IMG/VR virus record: IMGVR_UViG_3300031565_005582
Coordinates: 1-22,944 of that record
Direction: 5' to 3' (one strand)
Origin: a virus
Length of the DNA stretch: 22,944 nucleotides
Shown: positions 1 to 7,545 of the stretch, one piece after another
How positions within the stretch are numbered: position 1 is the first letter of the stretch
How the letters are laid out: each line of letters opens with the position of its first letter
Translations under genes and position numbers: made by a program
Notes under the pieces: generated by a model
What the model was told of the DNA's origin: nothing
The model's database searches: none
What the model saw: only the letters and a program-made list of their open reading frames with translations

Positions 1-886
1 CTTTTTTCTCGATGTCGCGAAGCGTACCCGTGAGCTCTTCCGCCGTCTCCGTTACGACGTCTTTCATACCCTCTTGTTCGATCTTGAGTACTTCAGGCAT
101 GCGGTCGGAAAATGTTTTAATAGCTCGACTGCTTATACCGCTTACGGTTTCGCCGAGCTTCGGTGCGAGCTTCTGCACACCCTTGCGTAGATAACCCTTT
201 TGAGTGGCTTGAGCGATACCGGCTTTGGCGACTTGCTTCGCAGCCGCGCCCGTGCCGAAAAGCATGGGGGAGACGGCCCCGAAGCCTGCCGCCATTGCGA
301 CGTCGTCACCCATAAACTCTTTGTTAACGCCTGCGGCTTTACCGACCAGCTGGCGTAGCGACTCCATACCTGCCGAGCTGGCGGCGCCACCAGCCATGGC
401 TGCGGGGATAGCCCCGACACCACCGCCCGCTACTGCGCCGGCTACGCCGGCGCCTGCCGTTGCCGCACCTTCTACCACGCCAGCCCCAACGTCGTAGGCT
501 ACGTCGGTGATGTCTTGCAGGTCGAACCCGGACGGATCCAGGACTTTCCACTGGGTTTCGCCACGGTTTCGCGCCCTAATATTACCGTCTGGCGTAGGCT
601 CGAGCACCATGTTCGGGTGCTTCTTTTGGAGATATTCGGTAGCAGCGTTACTGTCGTTTGACAGGTTCTTGACAATAAGACGGTCGAAGAAGGTTAGATC
701 GGGATGCATCTCATCGACTGTTGGCAGCAGCGTGCTACCTGACACCTTGTTATGCGCTTCGATAAGCTCGGCGTCCGTCATTGATGCGTAGTCTTTACCA
801 GCTGGCGCTGGCGCAGCTGGTTTACTCTTTAAAGCCTGGTAAGTAGCAATAAGCTCTTCATCAGTCATTTTTGAGTAATCTGTCAT
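1..886 (-). CDS. Large ejection/internal virion protein, N-terminal part
   Basis: The gene is open from an ATG at 886 to the left edge, giving 295 codons with no stop, so only its N-terminal part is visible. The start forms an ATGA overlap with the stop of the upstream gene, and AGAGGA lies 10 nt before it. The protein opens with two copies of a short helical motif (SKMTDEELIATY at residues 5-16 and ASMTDAELIEAH at 34-45). Next comes a region of about 50 residues made almost only of Gly, Ala and Val (130-180), then a helical stretch rich in Lys and Glu. Gly/Ala-rich segments of this kind occur in phage ejection and tape-measure-like proteins, which enter or cross the host envelope during DNA delivery. 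The position after adaptor and internal-protein genes fits that role. The family is inferred; no enzymatic domain is visible in the part present. Confidence 0.75.
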   Translation of the reverse strand, partial: MTDYSKMTDEELIATYQALKSKPAAPAPAGKDYASMTDAELIEAHNKVSGSTLLPTVDEMHPDLTFFDRLIVKNLSNDSNAATEYLQKKHPNMVLEPTPDGNIRARNRGETQWKVLDPSGFDLQDITDVAYDVGAGVVEGAATAGAGVAGAVAGGGVGAIPAAMAGGAASSAGMESLRQLVGKAAGVNKEFMGDDVAMAAGFGAVSPMLFGTGAAAKQVAKAGIAQATQKGYLRKGVQKLAPKLGETVSGISSRAIKTFSDRMPEVLKIEQEGMKDVVTETAEELTGTLRDIEKK

Positions 887-2127
887 AACTTCAATTTCCT
901 CTGCTTCATAATCTCTTCAATTTGTTGCAGGTCGTTAGGTTTGGTTTTGCTTACACCAGATTCGGTAGCGGCTAAGAATTTATCGTATTTTTGTAAGTCC
1001 TCTTCAAAACCACCTATGTCGTACTGGCCAGATTTTTTGAAGTTACGTAGGTACGCAGCTGCATCATGCTTGAGTGTACGCTCTAAGTCGAGAGCCTTTG
1101 TAAAGGCCACTTCTGGTAAATCGTCGGTGTTAGGTAGCATCTTCTTATACTTCTCTTCGTCTTCTTTGCGAAGTACCCCGCCCTCGAGAACTGAACCAAT
1201 GCGCTGCGCACGTAATTTTAGTTTGCCTTGCAGTTTTTGTATGTCGGCATTGTAGGGGTTCCATCGCCATTTACCTCGTGCCGGACCCATAAGGCGTTTT
1301 GCGTCTTCGACAAGACCACTAAGCCCCTCGGCAAGATGGATCGCACCCTGCGCTTTTGAGTAGTCCTTTATGGTGTTCTCGCCTAAACCTTTAAGGCCGG
1401 GATTTTTCTTAGCCGCAGCTCTAATCGTGTTCGCGTTTTCCATCAGCTTAAGCCGCTCTTTCGTCGCCCACTCGTCAAACTTGCGGTTTTCCATGGACTG
1501 GCCCATCTTTGCCAGCTCCATCTCGGCTTTGGTACCGAAGCCTGCGGCTTCGGCCAACTGCTGGCGCCCTTTGGCGTCGAGCTGCACGGCCTGGTTTAGG
1601 GCCTGGCTGTCCTGTGGTTTTTTATAGCTCGAAGCAAAGTTGCTACCAGTCCAGGTGTCCACCAGTGCGGCCAGTGGCGAAAGATCCGCCGACACGTTGG
1701 GATCGGCTTGGGCCAGCATCTGCGAGTACTCGAGGGTACGCTCCGCAGGGTCAAGTCGCGCCTGCTTTTCAGCGGCGATGGCAGCTCGAAGCTTGTCGAG
1801 CGGATCAGTCGTACCGGGGATGGCCCCGCCGCTACTGCGGCGCCGCTTGGTGCTTGTCGACGTAGTGGCCTTTGTCTTACCCGTTGGTGGCTTTGGTACC
1901 GGCCCGATACCCGGCGCAACGGTGGCCAGGTTAGTACCGCCGCCGGGGATATTGAAGTTTGGCCCGATAACCGTAGCTGGCGACGGAGGCGCCAGCGGAG
2001 GTGGCGCCACGACCGACGGGTTGTTCATAGCTAAGCGCATTTTCAACTGTTCCACCGCTTGGGGATTGATATAGTCGTTGAAAATACGGTCGCCGCGTCC
2101 TGCCATCATAAAATCATTTGGCATCAT
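883..2127 (-). CDS. Putative internal virion / DNA ejection protein
   Basis: A 414-aa soluble protein with ATG ATG at its start and AAAGG 5 nt upstream. Residues about 37-85 are rich in Pro, Gly, Ala and Thr and probably disordered, followed by a basic patch (TKRRRSSGG). From about residue 110 to the end it is strongly helical and charged, with many Lys, Glu, Gln and Ala residues. A segment GSVLEGGVLRKEDEEKYKKM followed by LPNTDD resembles a motif I associate with phage internal or ejection proteins. No signal peptide, membrane segment or catalytic motif is visible. It lies between a short T7 gp14-like protein and the large Gly/Ala-rich ejection-type protein, whose start codon overlaps its stop. 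That context, more than any one motif, supports an ejection-protein role. A long structural coiled-coil protein with another function is possible. Confidence 0.72.
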   Translation of the reverse strand: MMPNDFMMAGRGDRIFNDYINPQAVEQLKMRLAMNNPSVVAPPPLAPPSPATVIGPNFNIPGGGTNLATVAPGIGPVPKPPTGKTKATTSTSTKRRRSSGGAIPGTTDPLDKLRAAIAAEKQARLDPAERTLEYSQMLAQADPNVSADLSPLAALVDTWTGSNFASSYKKPQDSQALNQAVQLDAKGRQQLAEAAGFGTKAEMELAKMGQSMENRKFDEWATKERLKLMENANTIRAAAKKNPGLKGLGENTIKDYSKAQGAIHLAEGLSGLVEDAKRLMGPARGKWRWNPYNADIQKLQGKLKLRAQRIGSVLEGGVLRKEDEEKYKKMLPNTDDLPEVAFTKALDLERTLKHDAAAYLRNFKKSGQYDIGGFEEDLQKYDKFLAATESGVSKTKPNDLQQIEEIMKQRKLKL

Positions 2128-2135
2128 ACGTACCT

Positions 2136-2600
2136 TTACATGAACATCCAGGGATTCGTGCGCTGATAAGGATCGCCAGCCATCGGTACCATGTTCGGTT
2201 GGCGTTGCATGGCGCCACTCATTGGCGATGCGGCACCCGGGCTTTGCATGACATTCGGCATTGCTCCACCGCCTTGCAGGTTCATGCCGCCACCTTGGCT
2301 CATCTGCTGTTCCATCAACTTGTTTTGGTTCTCAAGGTATTGCTGCTGCAGCTTGGACATCTGCTCATTGCTGGCTGCAGCGTCCATGTTCTGGCTCATC
2401 ATGAGGCCCGACATGCCGCCCTGCATCATGGCGTTGGCAGTGTTGGGATCCTGGACATTTTGACCCTGCATCCCGGTCCATGGAGACCACCGAGTTTTTT
2501 CGGCTTCAGCATTTCTCTGCCGCTGAGCCGCGGGTCTGTCTGACAGCTCACTTTTCGCCGCGCCCGCCGCCATCATCGCAAGTGGTATCCACCAGGCCAT
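2136..2600 (-). CDS. Small internal-virion-like protein, Met/Gln-rich
   Basis: A 154-aa protein whose start is well fixed: GAGGAGG lies 6 nt before the ATG at 2600. It begins with a short hydrophobic stretch (MAWWIPLAMMAAGAA) and continues as low-complexity sequence very rich in Met, Gln, Gly, Asn and Pro, with a helical Gln/Leu segment near residues 80-105. The hydrophobic start followed by Gln/Ala-rich helix resembles the layout of T7 gp14, an internal core protein ejected into the outer membrane. I see the resemblance only in composition and gene order, not in alignable sequence. The first 53 nt overlap the end of the preceding GNAT-fold gene, so translation is probably coupled. The function is inferred from position. 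Confidence 0.7.
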   Translation of the reverse strand: MAWWIPLAMMAAGAAKSELSDRPAAQRQRNAEAEKTRWSPWTGMQGQNVQDPNTANAMMQGGMSGLMMSQNMDAAASNEQMSKLQQQYLENQNKLMEQQMSQGGGMNLQGGGAMPNVMQSPGAASPMSGAMQRQPNMVPMAGDPYQRTNPWMFM

Positions 2601-3039
2601 CTCGAACCTCCTCGTCGAAAGAATTCAGTAAGTCTAATAGAATGTCACCATTGAAAGTGCGTGTACCTATTACTAAGAACCCGCATTTCAAGGCTATTCT
2701 AAGGTATTCTAAGTTATCGTTTTTTGTAAACGTAGAGACACGTTTGTACCGCTCCCCATGCCACGCTATTAGCTGATTGTAGATGGTTAGCGCGGTGTGG
2801 GGGCGAAAGTGCGGTTTGAAGCTTCCGCCGTACTGCCAGTAGATCGACTCATGGTCAAGCTCGCGAGCGGTGAGATACGCCACTGGAACGTCGCGCTCGA
2901 CATCGATAACAAGAAGGGCGTAGTCGATACGGTTGGAGTAGCCAGGACGGTGCTCACCAAATACGGCGACGTGGGCGGAGCTCGCGAAGCGAGCGGCCCA
3001 TTCTTTCGGGTCAATCTGAATTATCTTAAAACGTACCAC
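2548..3039 (-). CDS. GNAT-fold protein, T7 gp13-like position
   Basis: A 163-aa protein starting at a GTG that shares one base with the TAG of the gene before it. The middle and C-terminal parts read as a GNAT (N-acetyltransferase) fold: beta strands around ALLVIDVERDVPVAYLTARE (41-60), then the helix and strand TALTIYNQLI, and NDNLEYLRIALKCGFLVIGT near 107-126, which resembles the late helix-strand part of GNATs. The usual acetyl-CoA loop (R/Q-x-x-G-x-G/A) is absent; the equivalent region reads GGSFKPHFRPHTA. T7 gp13, encoded at a similar place before the ejection proteins, has been linked to the GNAT superfamily, so a structural or chaperone role is possible. The last 15 or so residues are acidic and glycine-rich and overlap the next gene. 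The fold is likely; enzymatic activity is doubtful. Confidence 0.68.
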   Translation of the reverse strand: MVRFKIIQIDPKEWAARFASSAHVAVFGEHRPGYSNRIDYALLVIDVERDVPVAYLTARELDHESIYWQYGGSFKPHFRPHTALTIYNQLIAWHGERYKRVSTFTKNDNLEYLRIALKCGFLVIGTRTFNGDILLDLLNSFDEEVRDGLVDTTCDDGGGRGEK

Positions 3040-3842
3040 TACTTTTTCCCACTGTTACGTGTAGCATCCGCAGTCTTCTCGGCACCAAGTGCACCCATTT
3101 GTTCTGAGTAACGGCGCATGTCAAAATCACTTAGGCCCTGCGCATTCATAACGCTAAGCGCAGAGTTCAACTGCTCTTGGGTGTTGCCAATGTTAGCCCC
3201 TTGGCGTCCGTAGTTAGCCGCCGCCAGCTCGGCGCCGGGGAGCATACCTATCGCGTTCATGCGCTGTTGCTCCGCAGAAGATGCCAGATTGGCACCGCTC
3301 ACCATGCTTTGACGCCTAATAGCTGCCGTGTCATTGACGTTGTTCTGGGTAAGTTCGCCAAGGCGGACCCGAGACATCCCACGCACGCCTCGCTCCGCTC
3401 CGCCGGCTGTCGCCGCGTTTGACGCCTGCAGGCGCGACAATGCCGACTGCTTTACGGCATCATCTGTCGTAGCACCGAGGGCAGCCTGCTGTGTCTTTAG
3501 CCACTCGCTCTGTGAGCTCGGCGTTGTAGCCATGTTTCTTAGCTGGTCGAGCCCCATGGTCGATAGCTCAGGGCCTTTATCCAATTGGATGTGATACGCA
3601 GGCTTAAGGATACCACTGTCTCCGTAAGTCATACTTTGGTACTCAGGCATCTGGATACCGCCGGGCCCGCCGACGGGGCCGCCGCCGAGGCCGCCGTAGT
3701 TATTCAGGCTGCTACCCGTCCACGAATCTGCCTTGGGGCGTAGGCCAGTTCCCTGTAAATTACCCACTCTATCAAGCAGCGGATTCATGAAACCGCCTGG
3801 GTTAAGTACCTGCCCACCTACTTCGCTTGCTGAGCCGCCCAT
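3039..3842 (-). CDS. Gly/Ala/Gln-rich putative virion protein
   Basis: A 267-aa protein starting at ATG with AGGGGG 4 nt upstream; the SD lies over the stop codon of the preceding gene. Residues 1-75 are rich in Gly, Pro and Asn, including the run GGLGGGPVGGPGG, and look flexible. Residues about 95-260 are predicted by eye to be mainly helical, rich in Ala, Gln, Asn and Met, with few aromatic residues, as in phage internal core or needle-like proteins. No signal peptide, membrane helix or enzymatic motif is seen. Flanked on both sides by GNAT-fold genes and sitting in the ejection cluster, it is most likely a structural or ejected virion protein. I do not recognise a specific family. Confidence 0.65.
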   Translation of the reverse strand: MGGSASEVGGQVLNPGGFMNPLLDRVGNLQGTGLRPKADSWTGSSLNNYGGLGGGPVGGPGGIQMPEYQSMTYGDSGILKPAYHIQLDKGPELSTMGLDQLRNMATTPSSQSEWLKTQQAALGATTDDAVKQSALSRLQASNAATAGGAERGVRGMSRVRLGELTQNNVNDTAAIRRQSMVSGANLASSAEQQRMNAIGMLPGAELAAANYGRQGANIGNTQEQLNSALSVMNAQGLSDFDMRRYSEQMGALGAEKTADATRNSGKK

Positions 3843-3850
3843 GCCGCCCC

Positions 3851-4183
3851 CTAAATTTTCCGCCCAAACGCTACGAATTCGCCATGAATACCGTAGGGCT
3901 TTAGACCGTATGCCAATATAATCTTCATCGATTCATCCGCGTTAAGCGCACGGGGATCGACACATCCAACAATCTGCTGCGCGCCACGCTTCCCTGCGTC
4001 GAGGATAAGCTCTTCAATCATCCTCGCACCGTGGCCACGCCGTCTCGACTCTTTACGCACGAATAGCTCGTGGATAAAAAGCGTGTAGTCTTCACCCTCG
4101 TAGGAGAATACGACAAAGCCGTACTCCGTCTCGAGAATGCTTCGAGATGTTCTTTCTTTCACATAATCAGCATACATGCTCAT
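3851..4183 (-). CDS. GNAT family N-acetyltransferase
   Basis: A 110-aa compact GNAT domain. The core of the family is clear: strand LFIHELFV (35-42), then the acetyl-CoA pyrophosphate-binding loop RRRGHGARM (47-55) leading into helix IEELILDAGKRGAQQI, then a late segment NADESMKIILAYGLKPYG (81-98). These enzymes move an acetyl group from acetyl-CoA to an amine; the substrate here cannot be told. The chosen ATG at 4183 lies 2 nt after the adaptor stop (TGAAAATG). A TTG at 4189 overlapping that stop, or a further ATG at 4177, are alternatives. It is embedded in the operon between the adaptor and a virion-protein gene, so it may act on a virion or host protein during assembly. The family is secure; the role is unknown. 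Confidence 0.85.
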   Translation of the reverse strand: MSMYADYVKERTSRSILETEYGFVVFSYEGEDYTLFIHELFVRKESRRRGHGARMIEELILDAGKRGAQQIVGCVDPRALNADESMKIILAYGLKPYGIHGEFVAFGRKI

Positions 4184-4185
4184 TT

Positions 4186-4878
4186 TCAAACACTTTCACG
4201 GTAATGGCTTAGATCGGCTTCAATCTCATTGTCGTTATCAAGAGTCATGTTTGTCAACGTTGATATCATATGCTCACGAAAATACGCCGCCTGCTCCATA
4301 GCTCGAGCGGCCATGGGGTGGGCGTCTTTGCCGAGCACCGTGGCTTTGACGTGCCAGAGGATAAACTGAATAAACTCAGGTATATCGCACTTGTCGGCGC
4401 CCGTCGTAAGACGGTTGGCGTTTCGGATATACCACGCTTCCATGAGTGTGCCCGACTCGTAGGCCGCTGGTGTAAGTACAATCTTTGGCGCGCCAGCTGT
4501 GGCGTTGACGAGAAAATACTGGTACTTCTCGGTATTTGTCGTGGTGGTGCGCGCCAGGCGGTACTCAAGAAAACGCTTCCAGCTCTTTACCCGCTTAACC
4601 TCATAAACGTCGGTACCGTTCTTGTAGATGATAGCGCGTATTTTGCCTGCATAAATGTCGGAAGGAAAAGCTATTTCCGACTCAGTGTCGACAAGTGTCA
4701 GGTCGGCTGGGGTGAGAAAGTAGTCTTCATGAAGGGTGAGTATATGACCCTCGGCGTCGTCGATGGCGTCGTTGGTGTACGACAAAAGCTCAGTCTCATC
4801 GACCAGGCCGTCGTAATCATCCAGGTCGAGCTCTTTGTCGAGACGCGCTTTAATCTCTGTCCAGGTCCAAAATTTCAT
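4186..4878 (-). CDS. Head-tail adaptor protein
   Basis: A 230-aa protein with GAGGAA 8 nt before its ATG and an ATGA overlap with the upstream gene. The N-terminal part (LLSYTNDAIDDAEGHILTLH, residues 31-50) followed by EDYFLT is the helical pattern seen in podovirus adaptor proteins, the class that includes P22 gp4 and T7 gp11. These form a ring under the portal and link it to the nozzle. The middle is beta-rich (FPSDIYAGKIRAIIY; KIVLTPAAYESGTLMEAWYI). The C-terminus returns to helix (DIPEFIQFILWHVKATVLGK; AMEQAAYFREHM). Length and position next to the nozzle-like gene agree with this role. The assignment rests on pattern recognition and neighbourhood. Confidence 0.78.
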   Translation of the reverse strand: MKFWTWTEIKARLDKELDLDDYDGLVDETELLSYTNDAIDDAEGHILTLHEDYFLTPADLTLVDTESEIAFPSDIYAGKIRAIIYKNGTDVYEVKRVKSWKRFLEYRLARTTTTNTEKYQYFLVNATAGAPKIVLTPAAYESGTLMEAWYIRNANRLTTGADKCDIPEFIQFILWHVKATVLGKDAHPMAARAMEQAAYFREHMISTLTNMTLDNDNEIEADLSHYRESV

Positions 4879-5228
4879 GAGCGTGGTTCCTCAAAGTAGC
4901 CTACCATCACCCGAACGGTGCAGGCGCCATTTACGGTTACGTCGAAATACTCGGTATCAAACTCGTCCCAGTTAAAAGTGATCCACACACCACCGGAGTC
5001 GGGCGTGATGTATGTCATCCACGCATCTTTCGGCGTACGCTTGAGATTATGCAGTACGCGGTAGTTTGTGGCTGCTGCTGTAAAGGTGAGCTCAAACACA
5101 CGACCTTTGAAGCGGGCATATGGGTTTTCGACGAGAAAATCATCCACCACCTCGAGCTGCTCACGAAGCCGCTCGTCAGGTACGTTGTTTAATTCAAGCC
5201 TGTACTTCTCACGCGTTGCCACTGCCAT
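4875..5228 (-). CDS. Small beta-rich phage structural protein, unknown
   Basis: A 117-aa protein between the nozzle-like gene and the adaptor gene. The frame is open further upstream, but a start before 5228 would overlap the nozzle gene by up to 176 nt, so the ATG at 5228 is preferred (20-nt overlap). GGGAG directly abuts this ATG, so a GTG two codons on, at 5222, has the better spacing and may be the true start. The N-terminal third is helical and charged (VPDERLREQLEVVDDFLVEN). The rest is a small beta domain with NYRVLHNLKRTPKDAWMTYI and FDTEYFDVTVNGACTVRVMV. This pattern resembles short beta proteins found among podovirus tail genes, for which I know no firm function. It may be a collar or tail accessory protein. 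Confidence 0.72.
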   Translation of the reverse strand: MAVATREKYRLELNNVPDERLREQLEVVDDFLVENPYARFKGRVFELTFTAAATNYRVLHNLKRTPKDAWMTYITPDSGGVWITFNWDEFDTEYFDVTVNGACTVRVMVGYFEEPRS

Positions 5229-7545
5229 CTCCCGTCGTGCTGTGGTCGAAAGTTCCTTCCCCGTGGGGAAGGAAGGGTATAGACACACCAAGAATGCGCA
5301 TTTTCTGGTCTTTGGGGTATCCTCGGATAACCCACTGCTTACCGGCCCCAGTCGGTAGAGTATTGCCTGCGTCCAGCACGACAAGGGTGGTAGCCGAGCG
5401 GGTGTAAATCTCCCACTCTTCGACGTAGCTGTCGTCGTCGAGAGATACGAACATCCCCTCTATACCAGTTGGCCAGGTGCCGGTTATAACCACCGTGTTG
5501 GCCGCGCCATTCGTCGTCGCTACTTCGTAGTCGTCCGACTTGGCGACAATCACCTTGCCTTTGGTGATTTTGATCTGTTTGTAATAACATCGCAGCTTAC
5601 CGCGAGTCATGCGCACCAGCCGCTTCCATACCTTATTAGTGCCAGACTGAGTGACAATGGTCTTACCAGCTTCCGTGAAAGAATCCTCGAGGTCGTTTTT
5701 GTGGAAAAACTGGGCGGTAAGATCCGACAAGTTCTCGAAGATGGCGTGCATCTTGGTGATCCACTTGCGGTTAAACGAGCCGCCAAACGAGAATGCGCAG
5801 CTCTCCCACTCGGGGACGACGGCCTTATGGTACCAGTTTGCATACGTCTTTGTGGTGTCTACCACCGGGTCGGTAAGTGCTGCTGCACTCTCCATAAAGA
5901 CGTAGCCATTTGTCTGGGCGCGGACATAATACCCGGCGTGCGTGTCGTCGGGTTGGTAGTAGGTTAACGCCGTGGTGTCGGTGGAGTAGTCCATGAAAGT
6001 TATACAACTGTTCGCACCAATTGGTTTATTAAGATCGAGGCAAATTACACCGTTTGTAGCTCCGGGTACCACCCAATAGATCCTGTTATTGTACGCATCA
6101 TATGTGCCAGCGACATCGTCGCGGTCGGTGTCGTCAACAATTCCTACAAGCATGGTTTGTATCGTGGTGCCTACATGCTCGCTCAGTGGGATAAGCTGAA
6201 AACCATCCGTCACAAAGATAGTGCCGGTGCGCGATAAAAAGTACAGGCTCGTGTCCACCTGAACAATCGATCTATGGCTTATTACACCCTCTGTACGCGA
6301 TAGAAACATCTTTTGATGCGCGCCGTTGCCGATGTTGTCAACGGTACCTTCAACACGATAAATGCACTCGTTTTCAAAGAACACCGGGTAGCGGCCAGCT
6401 GTGCCACAGCCCTTTATCTCGATCTCAGCTTCAAAGCGGAATGTCGACGGCGTTGCCTCGGGAAGTCCTGGTATGCTCTGTAATACATAACTTCCATACT
6501 GGTAATATATACTGTTGCATACATACCAAGTGGTGTCGGTATACGCGACATAGGTGGAAAAAAGCGAACCAGGGGGCTGGTCATGGTCGACTTCACCAGA
6601 CGCCGTATATAGCGGACTCCTTGTTACGAGAACTGCGTCGGTTACCTCGTCTTTAAAAGTTGTGGCGGTGTAAGTAACCTGCCCAACGTAATATGGTATA
6701 CTTCCATTGTGCGTAGTTCGGTAAATCCGCACAAATACACCGTGGTTACTCGACACACCATTGAATATATAATAGCCTTTCGCTGCTGTTATATTCGGGC
6801 CTGTCCCGTCACATTTATCCATATTGGCGGCGTTCATGTAGTGGCCGGCGATAGAAGGGTCCGCCATATTTGTTTTTTCGAGTATGTATGGCTTTCCGTA
6901 TATGCGCGTGCCGGCTGGCCCATGATAACCACTTTGGTCAGAACGCACGAATACGAAATAATAAAAGTAATTCTTCGAATCATCGTTAGATGCAGTTACC
7001 GTAGGCGCGGGGAAGCTTCCACTGTTTGGTGTAGGTAGCCCAGCACGGTATACAATCCAATCTGTCGGGTATGTAATCCCAACGTCGAAAAGATAGCTGT
7101 ACTTCAGTATGTAGGTCTCACTGTCACGGCGCGATACTATATATCTGTCAACCGTGTTCCTCGATATCATCATTGGGTACGTTATCGACGGCACGGATCC
7201 GTTCTCTAACACAGTGCCGACTGTACGCCAGGAATCGGAACGGCCTGTCGACGTGTAAATAGTATAACCACTGCTTATCATGAGGAAGTTGTACTCCTCA
7301 TTTGGCGTGATAAGACTGTCAGAAGATTGCGTGCGCTCCAAACGATACATTGAGTGAAGTGCAGCGTTACCGCCAGGCCCCTGCTCCTGGCCTGCCGTAG
7401 TGTGGAAAGCAACAAAGCCGCCGCGCTGAACAAGCTTGTCGTTATCGTCGACGTAAAAATTAAGCACCGACTTGCCGGCCTGCTTCGGCCCGTCGATATA
7501 ATTATCGGTCTGGCCTGTAAAGGAATGTATGTCCAAACTTGGCAT
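5209..7545 (-). CDS. Tail nozzle / stabilisation-like protein
   Basis: A 778-aa beta-rich protein. The start is the ATG at 7545, which shares one base with the preceding TAA (TAATG) and has GAGGGGG just upstream; the open frame extends 21 codons further but would overlap the previous gene. The N-terminus (GKSVLNFYVDDNDKLVQRGG) matches the pattern of nozzle proteins, which begin by describing a Gly/Arg-rich first propeller blade. Long repeats of aromatic beta strands follow (for example YILKYSYLFDVG, YFYYFVFVRSDQSGYHGPAG, YYIFNGVSSNHGVFVRIYRT), compatible with a beta-propeller. The size agrees with T7 gp12 (about 794 aa); P22 gp10 is shorter. These proteins form the tail tube end and contact the adaptor, whose gene lies two genes downstream. 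The assignment is inferred from size, composition and context. Confidence 0.75.
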   Translation of the reverse strand: MPSLDIHSFTGQTDNYIDGPKQAGKSVLNFYVDDNDKLVQRGGFVAFHTTAGQEQGPGGNAALHSMYRLERTQSSDSLITPNEEYNFLMISSGYTIYTSTGRSDSWRTVGTVLENGSVPSITYPMMISRNTVDRYIVSRRDSETYILKYSYLFDVGITYPTDWIVYRAGLPTPNSGSFPAPTVTASNDDSKNYFYYFVFVRSDQSGYHGPAGTRIYGKPYILEKTNMADPSIAGHYMNAANMDKCDGTGPNITAAKGYYIFNGVSSNHGVFVRIYRTTHNGSIPYYVGQVTYTATTFKDEVTDAVLVTRSPLYTASGEVDHDQPPGSLFSTYVAYTDTTWYVCNSIYYQYGSYVLQSIPGLPEATPSTFRFEAEIEIKGCGTAGRYPVFFENECIYRVEGTVDNIGNGAHQKMFLSRTEGVISHRSIVQVDTSLYFLSRTGTIFVTDGFQLIPLSEHVGTTIQTMLVGIVDDTDRDDVAGTYDAYNNRIYWVVPGATNGVICLDLNKPIGANSCITFMDYSTDTTALTYYQPDDTHAGYYVRAQTNGYVFMESAAALTDPVVDTTKTYANWYHKAVVPEWESCAFSFGGSFNRKWITKMHAIFENLSDLTAQFFHKNDLEDSFTEAGKTIVTQSGTNKVWKRLVRMTRGKLRCYYKQIKITKGKVIVAKSDDYEVATTNGAANTVVITGTWPTGIEGMFVSLDDDSYVEEWEIYTRSATTLVVLDAGNTLPTGAGKQWVIRGYPKDQKMRILGVSIPFLPHGEGTFDHSTTGDGSGNA

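Noticed and set aside
4270-4899. Plus-strand open frame of about 209 codons opposite the adaptor gene
   Set aside because: It lies wholly antisense to a well-supported gene with SD and stop/start overlaps; its protein has no recognisable features.
5229-5384. Upstream extension of the small beta-rich protein by 52 codons
   Set aside because: It would overlap the nozzle-like gene by 176 nt, and the extra sequence does not look like a domain.
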